Under the pieces are notes generated by a model. That model was not told the origin of the DNA. It worked only from the letters and a program-made list of their open reading frames with translations, and made no database searches. DNA of 64,000 nucleotides from Nitratireductor indicus C115 (lineage in GTDB: Bacteria; Pseudomonadota; Alphaproteobacteria; Rhizobiales; Rhizobiaceae): NCBI RefSeq assembly GCF_000300515.1, contig NZ_AMSI01000002.1, forward strand, positions 186,001 through 250,000, in the 5' to 3' direction. A program made the position numbers and the translations under genes. Shown piece by piece: positions 1 to 8,600 of the stretch. Positions within the stretch are counted from its first letter, which is position 1; the number at the start of each line of letters is the position of its first letter.

Positions 1-4
1 TTCC

Positions 5-628
5 CTATTTCGGCCCAACATACCGCCGAATTTGCTCCCTCAGCACAGGGAGCAGATCAGCCTCGAACCAGGGATTCTTTTTCAGCCAGCCGGTATTGCG
101 CCAGGAAGGGTGCGGCAGAGGCAGGACACGTGGCCTCGCGTCCCGCTCGAAGAATCGCCGCCAGTCGTGCACCGTATCGGTCAGTCTCGCGTGCCGGTCC
201 GTACCCAGATGCCAGGCTTGCGCATATTGTCCGATCACCAGCACAAGCTCGATCTGCGGCATGTGCTCCAACAAGGTGTGGCGCCAGGCGGGTGCACATT
301 CGCGGCGCGGGGGAAGATCTCCACCCTTTGCATCGAGGCCTGGAAAACAGAATCCCATCGGTGCAATGGCGAAATGGTCAGGATCGTAGAAGACCTCCCG
401 GTCGACCTGCAGCCAATCGCGCAACCGGTCCCCCGAGCGATCGTCAAAGGGAATGCCGGACGCGTGCACGCGTGTTCCAGGTGCTTGCCCTGCAATCAAC
501 ACCCGCGCCCTGTGCGATCCCACCACCACGGGACGAGGCTCATGCGGCAAAGGCGCAGCGATGGGCTCTTCCACGCAAATGCGGCAAGCCCTGATTCGGT
601 GGAGCAGCTCCTCGAAGGTTTCGTTCAT
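5..628 (-). CDS. uracil-DNA glycosylase family protein
   Basis: A 207-residue protein of the uracil-DNA glycosylase superfamily, which removes uracil or related damaged bases from DNA to start base excision repair. The N-terminal water-activating motif appears as GQAPGTRVHASGIPF (about residues 47-61) and the C-terminal motif as PLPHPSWRNTGW (about 171-182), the usual pair for the compact single-domain form. An N-terminal CxxC (RACRIC) is present, but the full four-cysteine iron-sulfur set of family 4/5 enzymes is not obvious. The gene is complete, with its stop at the left edge of the window. It lies on the same strand as the GST and nuclease genes upstream of it. Family is fairly sure; exact substrate is unknown. 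Confidence 0.85.
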   Translation of the reverse strand: MNETFEELLHRIRACRICVEEPIAAPLPHEPRPVVVGSHRARVLIAGQAPGTRVHASGIPFDDRSGDRLRDWLQVDREVFYDPDHFAIAPMGFCFPGLDAKGGDLPPRRECAPAWRHTLLEHMPQIELVLVIGQYAQAWHLGTDRHARLTDTVHDWRRFFERDARPRVLPLPHPSWRNTGWLKKNPWFEADLLPVLREQIRRYVGPK

Positions 629-640
629 CGCCGTCTTCGA

Positions 641-1252
641 TCAAGCCTTAGCGCTCGGTCGCCCCGCAACCGTGTGATACCAGCGCGCCACATTATCGAG
701 TCCTTCCGGAAGGGTGAGCTTTGCGGGCTTCATGAAATCGATGCTGACGAGCCCGGTGATATCGGCAATCGTGTAATCCTCACCGGCGATGAATGGCTTG
801 TCGGCCAGATGTCCATCCAGGAATTTGAGAAATTCCATCACCTTGGGCCGGTTCGCCTCTCCCCATTCGGCAACCTGCGGCACCTCCCATTCTTTCATCG
901 CAGGGTGCAGATGCCGGAAAACCTGGGCAACAGGGAGGAAAAGATGAAACTCCATACGCCGTTGCCACATCTCAACGAGAGCGCTTCCGAGCGCACCTGT
1001 ACCCATGAGAGGGGGCTGTGGATGGAGCATCTCGAAATAACGGCAGATCGCCACGGTTTCCGTGAGAATCGTTCCGTCATTCAGCTCCAAAACCGGCAAC
1101 CGTTGCAGAGGATTGCGGCTCGTCATGGCATTGGAGCGATGCCCCATCTCGCCCATGTCGACCGGCTCGATCGGGACCTCGATCCCCTTCTCGGCTAGAA
1201 AGATGCGCACCCGGCGCGGATTGGGTGCACGCCCACCATCGAAAAGCTTCAT
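641..1252 (-). CDS. glutathione S-transferase family protein
   Basis: A 203-residue cytosolic GST-fold protein. The N-terminal thioredoxin-like domain (about 1-78) starts MKLFDGGRAPNPRRVRIFLA and carries the glutathione-binding LPVLELNDG and ETVAI stretches (the conserved cis-Pro and the Glu-Thr pair that contact glutathione). The all-helical C-terminal domain follows (about 85-203). The start codon overlaps the stop of the upstream thermonuclease gene by four bases (1249-1252), which implies translational coupling. Substrate unknown; GSTs of this type are often general detoxification enzymes. Confidence 0.85.
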   Translation of the reverse strand: MKLFDGGRAPNPRRVRIFLAEKGIEVPIEPVDMGEMGHRSNAMTSRNPLQRLPVLELNDGTILTETVAICRYFEMLHPQPPLMGTGALGSALVEMWQRRMEFHLFLPVAQVFRHLHPAMKEWEVPQVAEWGEANRPKVMEFLKFLDGHLADKPFIAGEDYTIADITGLVSIDFMKPAKLTLPEGLDNVARWYHTVAGRPSAKA

Positions 1253-1869
1253 GTCGTCTCCTCACTCCAGCTCTTGATCAGGCCTCGAAAAAACTCCCGC
1301 AGGCGCTGCAGCAGCCCCGCCTCCCTTGTTTCGTCGGCTGGCCCACCATGTCTTGCACGCCAGTCACGTGGCGCATCGAATGTGCCATCCCAGATTCCCT
1401 TGCGCGCCCGCCGAGCCATGGCTTCCTCGCGATCGTAATCGCCATAGGCAACAGCCCCGCCCGCCTCCACGAGCGCAGCGCCGATATCCTTGCCGTTCAC
1501 CGAGCAACGCGCCAGAAGACGTTCGTAGCGGTCACGTTCATATCCCTCGCACACCACCTTGCCCGATGACACCAGCCTCTGCAGCATAGAACGTGCCTCA
1601 CGGCCGCAGGAATAGGCCACGCCGTTCCTGCTGCATGTCTGCGAGTATTCCGGCGCATCAAGCCCCTTCAAACGGATGCGCTCGCCCGAAAGAGTAAGCG
1701 TGTCGCCATCATTGACCGTGACCGCGCCCGAAAGGCTGACTTCTGCCTGACGTTGAAACCTGTCCACCGCCAGCACAAGCACGCCGATCAGGATCACGGT
1801 GGTCAGCACATCCGAAAGACGCCACCATGGGCTGCGCTTGCGCGGATAACGGCGGCGGCGTTTCGTCAA
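1249..1869 (-). CDS. membrane-anchored thermonuclease (SNase-like) family protein
   Basis: A 206-residue staphylococcal-nuclease-fold protein. A basic N-terminus (MTKRRRRYPRKRS) is followed by one hydrophobic segment at about residues 20-38, so the nuclease domain probably faces the periplasm on a membrane anchor. The SNase core at about 48-150 shows VNDGDTLTL, RIRLKGLDAPE (candidate catalytic Arg and Glu) and YERLLARC (candidate second Arg). Two cysteine-containing stretches (SQTCSRNGVAYSCG) could form a disulfide in the periplasm. It overlaps the GST gene by four bases and is divergent from the histidine kinase gene. Confidence 0.85.
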   Translation of the reverse strand: MTKRRRRYPRKRSPWWRLSDVLTTVILIGVLVLAVDRFQRQAEVSLSGAVTVNDGDTLTLSGERIRLKGLDAPEYSQTCSRNGVAYSCGREARSMLQRLVSSGKVVCEGYERDRYERLLARCSVNGKDIGAALVEAGGAVAYGDYDREEAMARRARKGIWDGTFDAPRDWRARHGGPADETREAGLLQRLREFFRGLIKSWSEETT

Positions 1870-1934
1870 CAGAAGGGTCTCTTAATCATTCCGCGATAGC
1901 GTGGCGGCGAACAGCGTGAACGTGATTTGGGGCG

Positions 1935-3461
1935 ATGACGCCGGAACCTTCAAGAACGGCCGACAAATTTATTGTGGACCGCACCCGGCCGCATCGCAAC
2001 AGCAATGTGGACCGGACAGTGCGCCTCACACGCGACCGCCTGTCCGAAAAGGCGGGCACTCCCGATTTCAATCGCGACATGCTGCAGTTGCATGCGCGCT
2101 CCGTGCTGAAAAATGCGGTCGCTCTCCCACTTCTCGTCATCGTGCTTTGCCTCGCGGGATTTGCCATTGGCGCCGGTGCCGAAGCGCCCGGCTGGGCACT
2201 CGCAACAACACTTCTTTACGCGCCGCTCTACCTGATGGCGCGCCGGACGGACCGCCTCTCCCGCAATGAAATCGAGGCAGAACGCACCCGGCGCGGCTTC
2301 TTCCTGGCGCATTTTGTCAGCGGGCTCGGATGGGCCTATTTCGCCTTTCTGGGATGCACCGAATGCGGTGCGACCCAGTTGCCCGTGTTCCAGGCTGTGG
2401 TGCTTCTCGCCGTACTCGCCGGCACAGCCATGATCAGCGCTTCGCTTGGCGGCGCCCTCGTGGCCGCATTTGCGCTGCCGGTCTGCATCTTCGCATTCCG
2501 CGCCGCCAGCCAGCACGATCCCGCCCAGATCGCTATGGCGATCCTTGTGTCGATCTCGCTGCCCTTCTTCGCCTATGTGGCGCAACAGCGCGCCCGTTCG
2601 GCACTGACACTTCTGGCCTTCGAGCGCGAGAAGGACGGCCTTATCGGCGAACTCGAAACGGCCAAGGCCCTCTCTGACGAGGCGCGCCGGCGCGCCGAGG
2701 AAGCAAATCTTGCCAAATCCCGTTTCCTGGCCTCCATGAGCCATGAATTGCGCACCCCACTCAACGCCATTCTAGGATTTTCCGAGGTGATGGCCGGCGA
2801 GGTTCTCGGACCTCTCGCAAACCCGACCTACCGTGACTATGCCAAGGACATTCACGCCTCCGGCAAGCATCTTCTGGAACTGATCAACGAAATCCTCGAC
2901 CTGTCGCGCATCGAAGCCGGCAGATATCAGCTCAACGAAGAACCCTTGATGCTGGGCGATGTGATCGAGGAAAGCTGTCGTCTGATCGAACTCAAGACGC
3001 AAGCAAAGAACATCCGCCTCAGCCTGCAGGTGGAACCGACGCTTCTGCGGCTTTTCGCCGACGAACGTGCCATTCGCCAGATCGCCCTCAATCTGTTGTC
3101 AAATGCGGTAAAATTCACACCGAGTGGCGGTGAAATAAGCATTCGCGTCGGTTGGACCGCGGGCGGCGGGCAATATGTCGCCATCAAGGACAATGGTCCC
3201 GGGATAGCCGAGGATGAACTGCCTGTTGTTCTGGCCGCGTTTGGTCAGGGTGCCATCGCCATCAAAAGCGCCGAACAGGGCACGGGACTGGGTCTGCCCA
3301 TCGTCCAGGGCCTGACAGACCTCCATGGCGGCGTCTTCGAACTGAAATCGAAGCTGCGCGCCGGCACGGAGGCTATAGTCGCCTTCCCGCGCAGCCGCGT
3401 GATGGAAGAACTGCCGGCAATCCCGCAGGAGCGCAAAAGCGCTGCGGCAGGCAGAATCTGA
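1935..3461 (+). CDS. membrane sensor histidine kinase, PleC/DivJ-like
   Basis: A 508-residue sensor kinase. The N-terminal half (about 55-215) holds roughly five to six hydrophobic segments with no obvious PAS domain. A short coiled coil (about 220-262) leads to the HisKA box KSRFLASMSHELRTPLNAILGFSE, with the phospho-acceptor His in SHELRTP. The HATPase domain has the N box NLLSNAVKFTP, G1 DNGPGIAED and G2 GTGLGLPIVQGL. The sequence after the H box (LGPLANPTYRDYAKDIHASGKHLLELINEILDLSRIEAGR, shown here only as the recognised alphaproteobacterial signature) is typical of kinases acting on DivK/PleD-type regulators. That partnership is inferred; pleD and divK lie about 20 kb away. No partner regulator is adjacent. 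The start is the first ATG after the spacer; a shorter start is possible. Confidence 0.82.
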   Translation: MTPEPSRTADKFIVDRTRPHRNSNVDRTVRLTRDRLSEKAGTPDFNRDMLQLHARSVLKNAVALPLLVIVLCLAGFAIGAGAEAPGWALATTLLYAPLYLMARRTDRLSRNEIEAERTRRGFFLAHFVSGLGWAYFAFLGCTECGATQLPVFQAVVLLAVLAGTAMISASLGGALVAAFALPVCIFAFRAASQHDPAQIAMAILVSISLPFFAYVAQQRARSALTLLAFEREKDGLIGELETAKALSDEARRRAEEANLAKSRFLASMSHELRTPLNAILGFSEVMAGEVLGPLANPTYRDYAKDIHASGKHLLELINEILDLSRIEAGRYQLNEEPLMLGDVIEESCRLIELKTQAKNIRLSLQVEPTLLRLFADERAIRQIALNLLSNAVKFTPSGGEISIRVGWTAGGGQYVAIKDNGPGIAEDELPVVLAAFGQGAIAIKSAEQGTGLGLPIVQGLTDLHGGVFELKSKLRAGTEAIVAFPRSRVMEELPAIPQERKSAAAGRI

Positions 3462-3515
3462 CTTTCTGGAAAAGTTGCCGCACGCGTTTCAATGCAGCAA
3501 GCAAGAAGATGGAGA

Positions 3516-3541
3516 GCCGTGCGACCAAAAGGACGCACGGC
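3516..3541. terminator. hairpin between convergent kinase and cobT genes
   Basis: Inverted repeat with 8-bp arms gccgtgcg (3516-3523) and cgcacggc (3534-3541) around a 10-base loop in the 91-bp gap between two convergent genes. There is no T-run on either side, so intrinsic termination is only possible, not strong. Confidence 0.4.
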
Positions 3542-3552
3542 AGTAAGATATG

Positions 3553-4518
3553 CTAGCTCACGCGCCGGGCGATCTCAGCAGCGCCACCGGCAAGAATTGC
3601 CGCGGATTTCAGCACCCCGGCAGCCATCGCAGAAGCGCATCCCTCGCCTTCGGCGATTCCGAGATCGATGACCGATGCAAGCCCCAGGCGCGACGCGGCC
3701 TGCGCTTCCGCCGAGCTTCCGGCTCCCGCCAGCATACAATGCGTGATGGACCCCGCCGACATCTTGTGCAGAACGGCAGCAGCAGCGAGCGCTGCAAGGC
3801 CCTCAAGGACGACAGGAATCTGCTGCGCCCGAGCCGCCAGTATGGCCCCGGTAAGTGCAGCGATATCGCGACCGCCAAGCCGCCGCAGAACTTCGAGTGG
3901 ATCATCGAGATGGCCGTCATGGCTCTGCAGCGCCGCCTGCACGATCTTGGCAGCGTCCGAGCCGAGCGCTTCTGCCTTTTCACCATGCAGGGCGCACAGA
4001 ACCGCAAGGGCGGCAACCTTGCTCTGTTCACCGACCGCTCCGACACACAGAAGATCCCCGCGTTCAGCAGTCGCTTCCATGCCGAAGGCGATGGTAGCCG
4101 CGCAGGCGCGCTCATCGAGCGCATCCTCTACGGTGATATCGCCCGAAGGCAGGTCCAGCGCCAGGTCGAACACGTTGAGAGCAAGATCGTTCGCGACGCA
4201 AAGATGCGACACCGCCGCAGCTCCCGCGGCAACACTATCCACCCGCGCTCTCTGGGCGGCCAGCGGGTCGGCACCGGGTAAATAGAACCCATGCGTCGAG
4301 GCGTAAAGGGCGATACCCGCCTTGCCGACCATCGGCGGCACGCGCCCGCGTGTTGCAGCGAGCCACAGCGCCAGATCCTTCATGCGCCCAAGACCGTTTC
4401 CGCCGTAACCTGCACGCGCAAAGGCTTCGGCCATGCGAACGCTGTCAGTACGGTCGGGAGCTTTCAGTTCCCGTAACAGGTCGCGCACATCGTCAAAGGG
4501 CATTCCGGAAACGCTCAT
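3553..4518 (-). CDS. cobT: nicotinate-nucleotide-dimethylbenzimidazole phosphoribosyltransferase
   Basis: CobT/CobU family enzyme of cobalamin nucleotide-loop assembly: it transfers phosphoribose from nicotinate mononucleotide to 5,6-dimethylbenzimidazole to give alpha-ribazole phosphate. The chosen start (MSVSGMPFDDVRDLLREL) gives 321 residues. A longer in-frame extension to 4620 would add 34 Arg-rich residues unlike the family. Recognisable segments are GRVPPMVGKAGIALYASTHG, the NDLAL and DALDERAC stretches, and the C-terminal LGIAEGEGCASAMA, where the family keeps its catalytic Glu. The gene is divergent from the DUF1289 gene. No other cobalamin genes are in the window. Confidence 0.88.
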   Translation of the reverse strand: MSVSGMPFDDVRDLLRELKAPDRTDSVRMAEAFARAGYGGNGLGRMKDLALWLAATRGRVPPMVGKAGIALYASTHGFYLPGADPLAAQRARVDSVAAGAAAVSHLCVANDLALNVFDLALDLPSGDITVEDALDERACAATIAFGMEATAERGDLLCVGAVGEQSKVAALAVLCALHGEKAEALGSDAAKIVQAALQSHDGHLDDPLEVLRRLGGRDIAALTGAILAARAQQIPVVLEGLAALAAAAVLHKMSAGSITHCMLAGAGSSAEAQAASRLGLASVIDLGIAEGEGCASAMAAGVLKSAAILAGGAAEIARRVS

Positions 4519-4679
4519 GAAAGTCCATCCGATTGAAATCCTGCGACGGCATAACCGCCCCCGCCGCCTCATGCAATGGCCACCGTGACGCGCATGCCCG
4601 GCGCAACGCACTGTTTTCATGTGCAGCGATCAACGCCTCAGCCTTGCGCACGCCCTCCGAATGTCCCATGTGAAAGTGG

Positions 4680-4901
4680 ATGGCAGAAATCCGATCCCCT
4701 TGCATTCTGGTCTGTTCGCTCGATCCCGTGACGAGCTTCTGCGTCGGCTGCGGACGAACCGGCGCCGAGATTGCCGGATGGGTCGCCATGGCGCCTTCCG
4801 AACGGGATGCCGTCATGGAAAAGCTCCCCGCAAGGCTTCAACGGCTCGGCAATGCCGGGCATGGGGATCACCCGCGACGTCCAGCGACAAGGCGCGAGTG
4901 A
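4680..4901 (+). CDS. DUF1289 domain-containing small protein
   Basis: A 73-residue protein with the DUF1289 pattern: four cysteines in SPCILVCSLD and SFCVGCGRT (residues about 7-25), followed by EIAGWVAMAPSERDAVMEKLPARL. The two CxxxC/CxxC pairs suggest a bound metal or iron-sulfur site, but no function is established for the family that can be claimed here. The stop lies two bases before the ATG of the aspartic protease gene, so the two are probably one transcript. The C-terminal tail after RLGNAG is low-complexity. Confidence 0.8.
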   Translation: MAEIRSPCILVCSLDPVTSFCVGCGRTGAEIAGWVAMAPSERDAVMEKLPARLQRLGNAGHGDHPRRPATRRE

Positions 4902-4903
4902 TC

Positions 4904-5605
4904 ATGCGGCTTTTCTGGATATTGATGGCAATTCTCGGCGCGGGTCTCATCCTGCTCATCGCGAACAATGATGCCGGCTCCATTCTGGGGATCGAGAACA
5001 ATGTTTTTGCCGGAGCGCTTTATCTCTCCCTTTGGGGTGGCGTTCTGCTTCTCGGTGTCTTCGGCGGCGGCATCCGGCTTCGCGAAGCAGCCCGTTCGAT
5101 TGCCTTCTGGAGTTTTCTGCTTCTGGCGCTGGTTGCGGTCTATCAGTACCGTTACGAACTGCAGGACGTCGCCCACCGGGTATCAGCTGGCCTCGTCCCT
5201 GGAAGCCCCATCTCGCTTGGCAGCGAAAACGGCTCGGCACATGTCCTCCTCGAACGTGCTCCAGGCGGCCACTTCGAAGTCAGGGCGCAAATCGACGGAA
5301 AACCCGTGCGCATGCTGGTCGACACCGGCGCGAGCGGCATCGTTCTTACCTTCAGCGACACAGAAGCGATTGGCGTTAAAACGGACGGACTTGCCTTTCA
5401 CATTCCGGTTTCCACCGCCAACGGAAACGCGCTGGTTGCCCGCGCCCGCATAGACACGCTGGAGATTGGCGCCATCGTCCGGCGAGATTTGACCGTCTAT
5501 ATCGCCCAGCCCGGCCAGCTCGGACGCAGCCTTCTGGGCATGAGCTTCATCGACACGCTTTCCGGTTTCGACCTGCGCGGCGACCGCCTCATCCTGCGCG
5601 ACTGA
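4904..5605 (+). CDS. membrane-anchored retropepsin-like aspartic protease, TIGR02281 type
   Basis: A 233-residue protein starting MRLFWILMAILGAGLILLIA. Three hydrophobic segments (about 2-20, 33-50 and 58-78) precede a single-lobe aspartic protease domain of clan AA (about 105-233). The catalytic Asp lies in MLVDTGASGIVLTFSD, and GRSLLGMSFIDTL provides the second conserved turn. A homodimer is expected because only one Asp motif is present. The start was placed at 4904, two bases after the DUF1289 stop, because upstream in-frame sequence overlaps that gene and is not protein-like. Biological substrates of the bacterial family are poorly known. Confidence 0.82.
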   Translation: MRLFWILMAILGAGLILLIANNDAGSILGIENNVFAGALYLSLWGGVLLLGVFGGGIRLREAARSIAFWSFLLLALVAVYQYRYELQDVAHRVSAGLVPGSPISLGSENGSAHVLLERAPGGHFEVRAQIDGKPVRMLVDTGASGIVLTFSDTEAIGVKTDGLAFHIPVSTANGNALVARARIDTLEIGAIVRRDLTVYIAQPGQLGRSLLGMSFIDTLSGFDLRGDRLILRD

Positions 5606-5610
5606 AACGC

Positions 5611-5643
5611 AAAATGCCCCGATCCGGTGGATCGGGGCATTTG
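5611..5643. terminator. bidirectional intrinsic terminator
   Basis: A 14-bp perfect stem (aaatgccccgatcc / ggatcggggcattt) with a GGT loop sits between two convergent genes. It has a T/A-rich base on both sides, so it can serve the protease gene on + and the giant repeat protein on -. Confidence 0.85.
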
Positions 5644-5664
5644 CACATGCACATTCACGAGGCG

Positions 5665-8600
5665 TTATTTATAGACCGGTCCCGACAGCGTACTTGCGGG
5701 TGCCCCTGTCTCTGCCCTCGTCTCAATTTCCAGGCGATAGCGACCGCCGACGTTGCGCCATTCGTCGGCTATGAGCTTGCGCACGGCCTTCAGCCTGCGG
5801 GCCACGAGCTTGCTGCGGCTGTCGGCACCGTAATAGCTCAGCCGCAGAACCGATGGCTCCTGGTCGAGCACCGTGATGAGCCGGCTCACACGCTCCCGCC
5901 ATTCCGGCCTGAGCTCGATCATGCCGCGATCGAACGCCTCGTCCGTCAGGTCCAGCCGCACCACACGCCCGATCGAGGCGCCGAACGAGAACTCCGACGC
6001 CTTGCCCGCCGTCAGGCGAACAACCCGCGGGTTCTCCGTCGTTATGCGATACCCGGAAGGAAGAGACCGCGGATCGAGCTTCAGGATGTAGTTCGTGCCG
6101 ATCCGCTGGTCGGGAAGCTCAGCACAGGCCACATGGAAGCGCCCATGCTGGTCGGAGGTCACGAGCAGGCCCTTCACCGTCGCAACCCGCACGCCGGGAA
6201 GTCCCGGCTCGCCCGCATCCTGGTAGCCGTTGCGGTTCTTGTCGTCGAACACCTTGCCCAGGATGTCGCCGCAGTCGAACACCGCCTCGACAACCACCTC
6301 CACCACTGCTCTTGCAATGAACGAGATCACATTGCCCGTCAGATCCTCCACCCACGCCCGGTTCACATATTCGTCCGGCTTGGCCGCTGCCGTCACCGCC
6401 AGCGTAAGGCCGATCTCCACCGCCTGTTCGTTCTGCAGGGTCACATTCTCGAACACCAGACGCCGGCCCTCCACCTTCGGTGTCGCGGGATTGCCGTCAA
6501 GCGTTGCCGTCCCCGACACATAGGCAAACCCCACCGGCGTCTGGTCCACGATGTTCGTCACCATCGAGCCGGAAAGCCCCAGCGGCTTCACCCGGATCGT
6601 GTACGGCACCCGCCCGCCGCGCCGCACTTCCGACAAGGGCGTCATCTTGGTGATCGCGAAGCCGGGCAGGTTCACAATGGCCATCGCCTCGGGTGCCTGG
6701 GCCTTGCGGCCCTTCAGGCCCGTCCCTTCCGCTGTCGCCTTGTTGACGATCCCATCCTCCACATTCTGTGCATTGGCCACATCCGCATCGCTCAGCGTAT
6801 AGCTGGCCGTGAAGTCCTGGCTCTGGCCGGGATCGAGATTGGCGCTGGCCGGCGAGAAGGCCGACAATGCACCGGTGGCCGGTTTGCCGTTGAAGGTCGG
6901 GCCCGGATCCGCCGGTTTCACATCGCTCGCCGGCACATTGCCGTCATTCGTCACGGTGAAGGTATAGAGGATCGTGTCCCCGGCCTCCGCGAAGCGGCCG
7001 GGAGCCCCCTGGTAGGCCCCGCTCTTCTCAAGAGCCAGAGACAGCTTCTGCGGCAGAAGCGTCACCGTCGGGTTGTCGGACTGCCCTTCGCCTCCCACAG
7101 TCCCGCTGCTGTCAGGGTCGTTGGAGATGTCGCTCACCGGGTCCCCGTTCGGCGCGCTCCCCGTAACAAGGGCCGTCGCGTCGATACGCCCGTCCTCGAT
7201 GTCGGCCGCCGTCAGCGGGTGGCTCGCCGTGAACGTTCCCGTGTCTTCGGCACCGGGCAAAAGGCTGGAAATAGGCCCCCCTGAAACAGGAACGGCAGCC
7301 AATGGAGTGATATCGGCCGGCACCACGATATCCACGGAGCTTACATCCAGGCTCGCAATCGACAAGCCTGACAGCGTCACATTGCCCGTATTGATGATGC
7401 GGAATGCGTAGGTAACGGTCTCGCCCGGTTCCGGGAACCCATCGCCATCCAAGTCGACAAGCGTATCCACCAGTTCGAGCTTAACCGAAGGATTGGCCTC
7501 GAAGGTAATGACCGTCGTATCGCCGGGCGCCCCGTCCGGCGGACGCGAAACGGCCGTCACATCCTCGCCCTTGGGGTCCTTTGCTACAGCGCTCGCCGTG
7601 TTCTCGAACGAGCCGCTGTCCACATCGGCCTGCTGGATCGTGTAGCTACCGGTTGCGCTCGTATCGCTATCCCCCGGTGCAAGCGGGCCGGCGATCGGGC
7701 TCCCCGAAACCGTCGCCTTCGAATCCGTCACAACGATGTCCGTCAGGCTCACATTGCCCGTGTTCGTAACCGTGAACGCATAGGACAACGTCTCCCCCGC
7801 ATCCGCAAACCCATTTCCGTTCGCATCGTTCAGCGTTACATCCTTGACGAGGTCGAACTCACCCTTGCCCTCGACCGGGAAGTCCGTCGATTCACCGGGA
7901 TTGCCGCCCGGCGGACGCGAGGTCTGCGTGATGTCGTTACCCTTCGGATCCTTCGCAGTCGCAGTCGCTGTGTTCTCCACATTGCCGCTGTCGATATCAG
8001 CCTGCGTCACCGTATAGACGCCCGTTACCGATGTGGCATCCACTGCCCCCGGCGCAAGCGTCGGGATCGGGCTGCCGGAGACAGTGGCTTTCGAATCCGT
8101 CACCACCACATCCGTCAATGTCGTATTACCAGTGTTCTCCACCGTGAAGACGTAGTTGATCGTCTCATTCACGTCGACGCGGCCATTGCCATTGGCATCG
8201 TCATGCGTCGCTTCCTTGACGAAGTCGTAATCGGAGACCGTTTCAACTTCGGGAAATCCGGAAGGGTCGCCAGGATTGCCGCCCGGAGGAGCGGACTGCT
8301 TCGAGACATCGTTGCCATCTGGATCCTTGGCTGTGGCCGAGGCCACATTCTCGATCTTGCCGGCATCGATGTCGGCCTGCGTGATCGTGTAGACGCCCGT
8401 CACCGATGTGTTGTCCACCGTCCCCGGCGCAAGCGTCGGGATCGGGCTGCCGGAGACCGTCGCCCGGTCATCCGTCACTGTCACATCCGTCAGTGTGGTG
8501 TTGCCGGTGTTCGTAACGGTGAAGGTGTAGTTGATGATCTCGCCCGCATCCATCAACCCATTGCCGTTGGCATCATCATGCGCGGCATCCTTGACGAAAT

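Noticed and set aside
46-1198. A 388-codon plus-strand ORF at the left end
   Set aside because: It overlaps the glycosylase and GST genes on the minus strand, both with clear domains, and itself shows none.
3553-4620. Longer 355-codon version of CobT
   Set aside because: The additional 34 residues are Arg/Cys-rich and unlike the family; MSVSGMPFDD is the expected N-terminus.
5614-7284. A 556-codon plus-strand ORF, with similar long ORFs at 8203-9477, 13427-15214 and 16036-17349, opposite the giant repeat genes
   Set aside because: They are antisense shadows of repetitive GC-rich coding sequence: Arg/His-rich, no domain features, and their repeats mirror the DUF11 modules.
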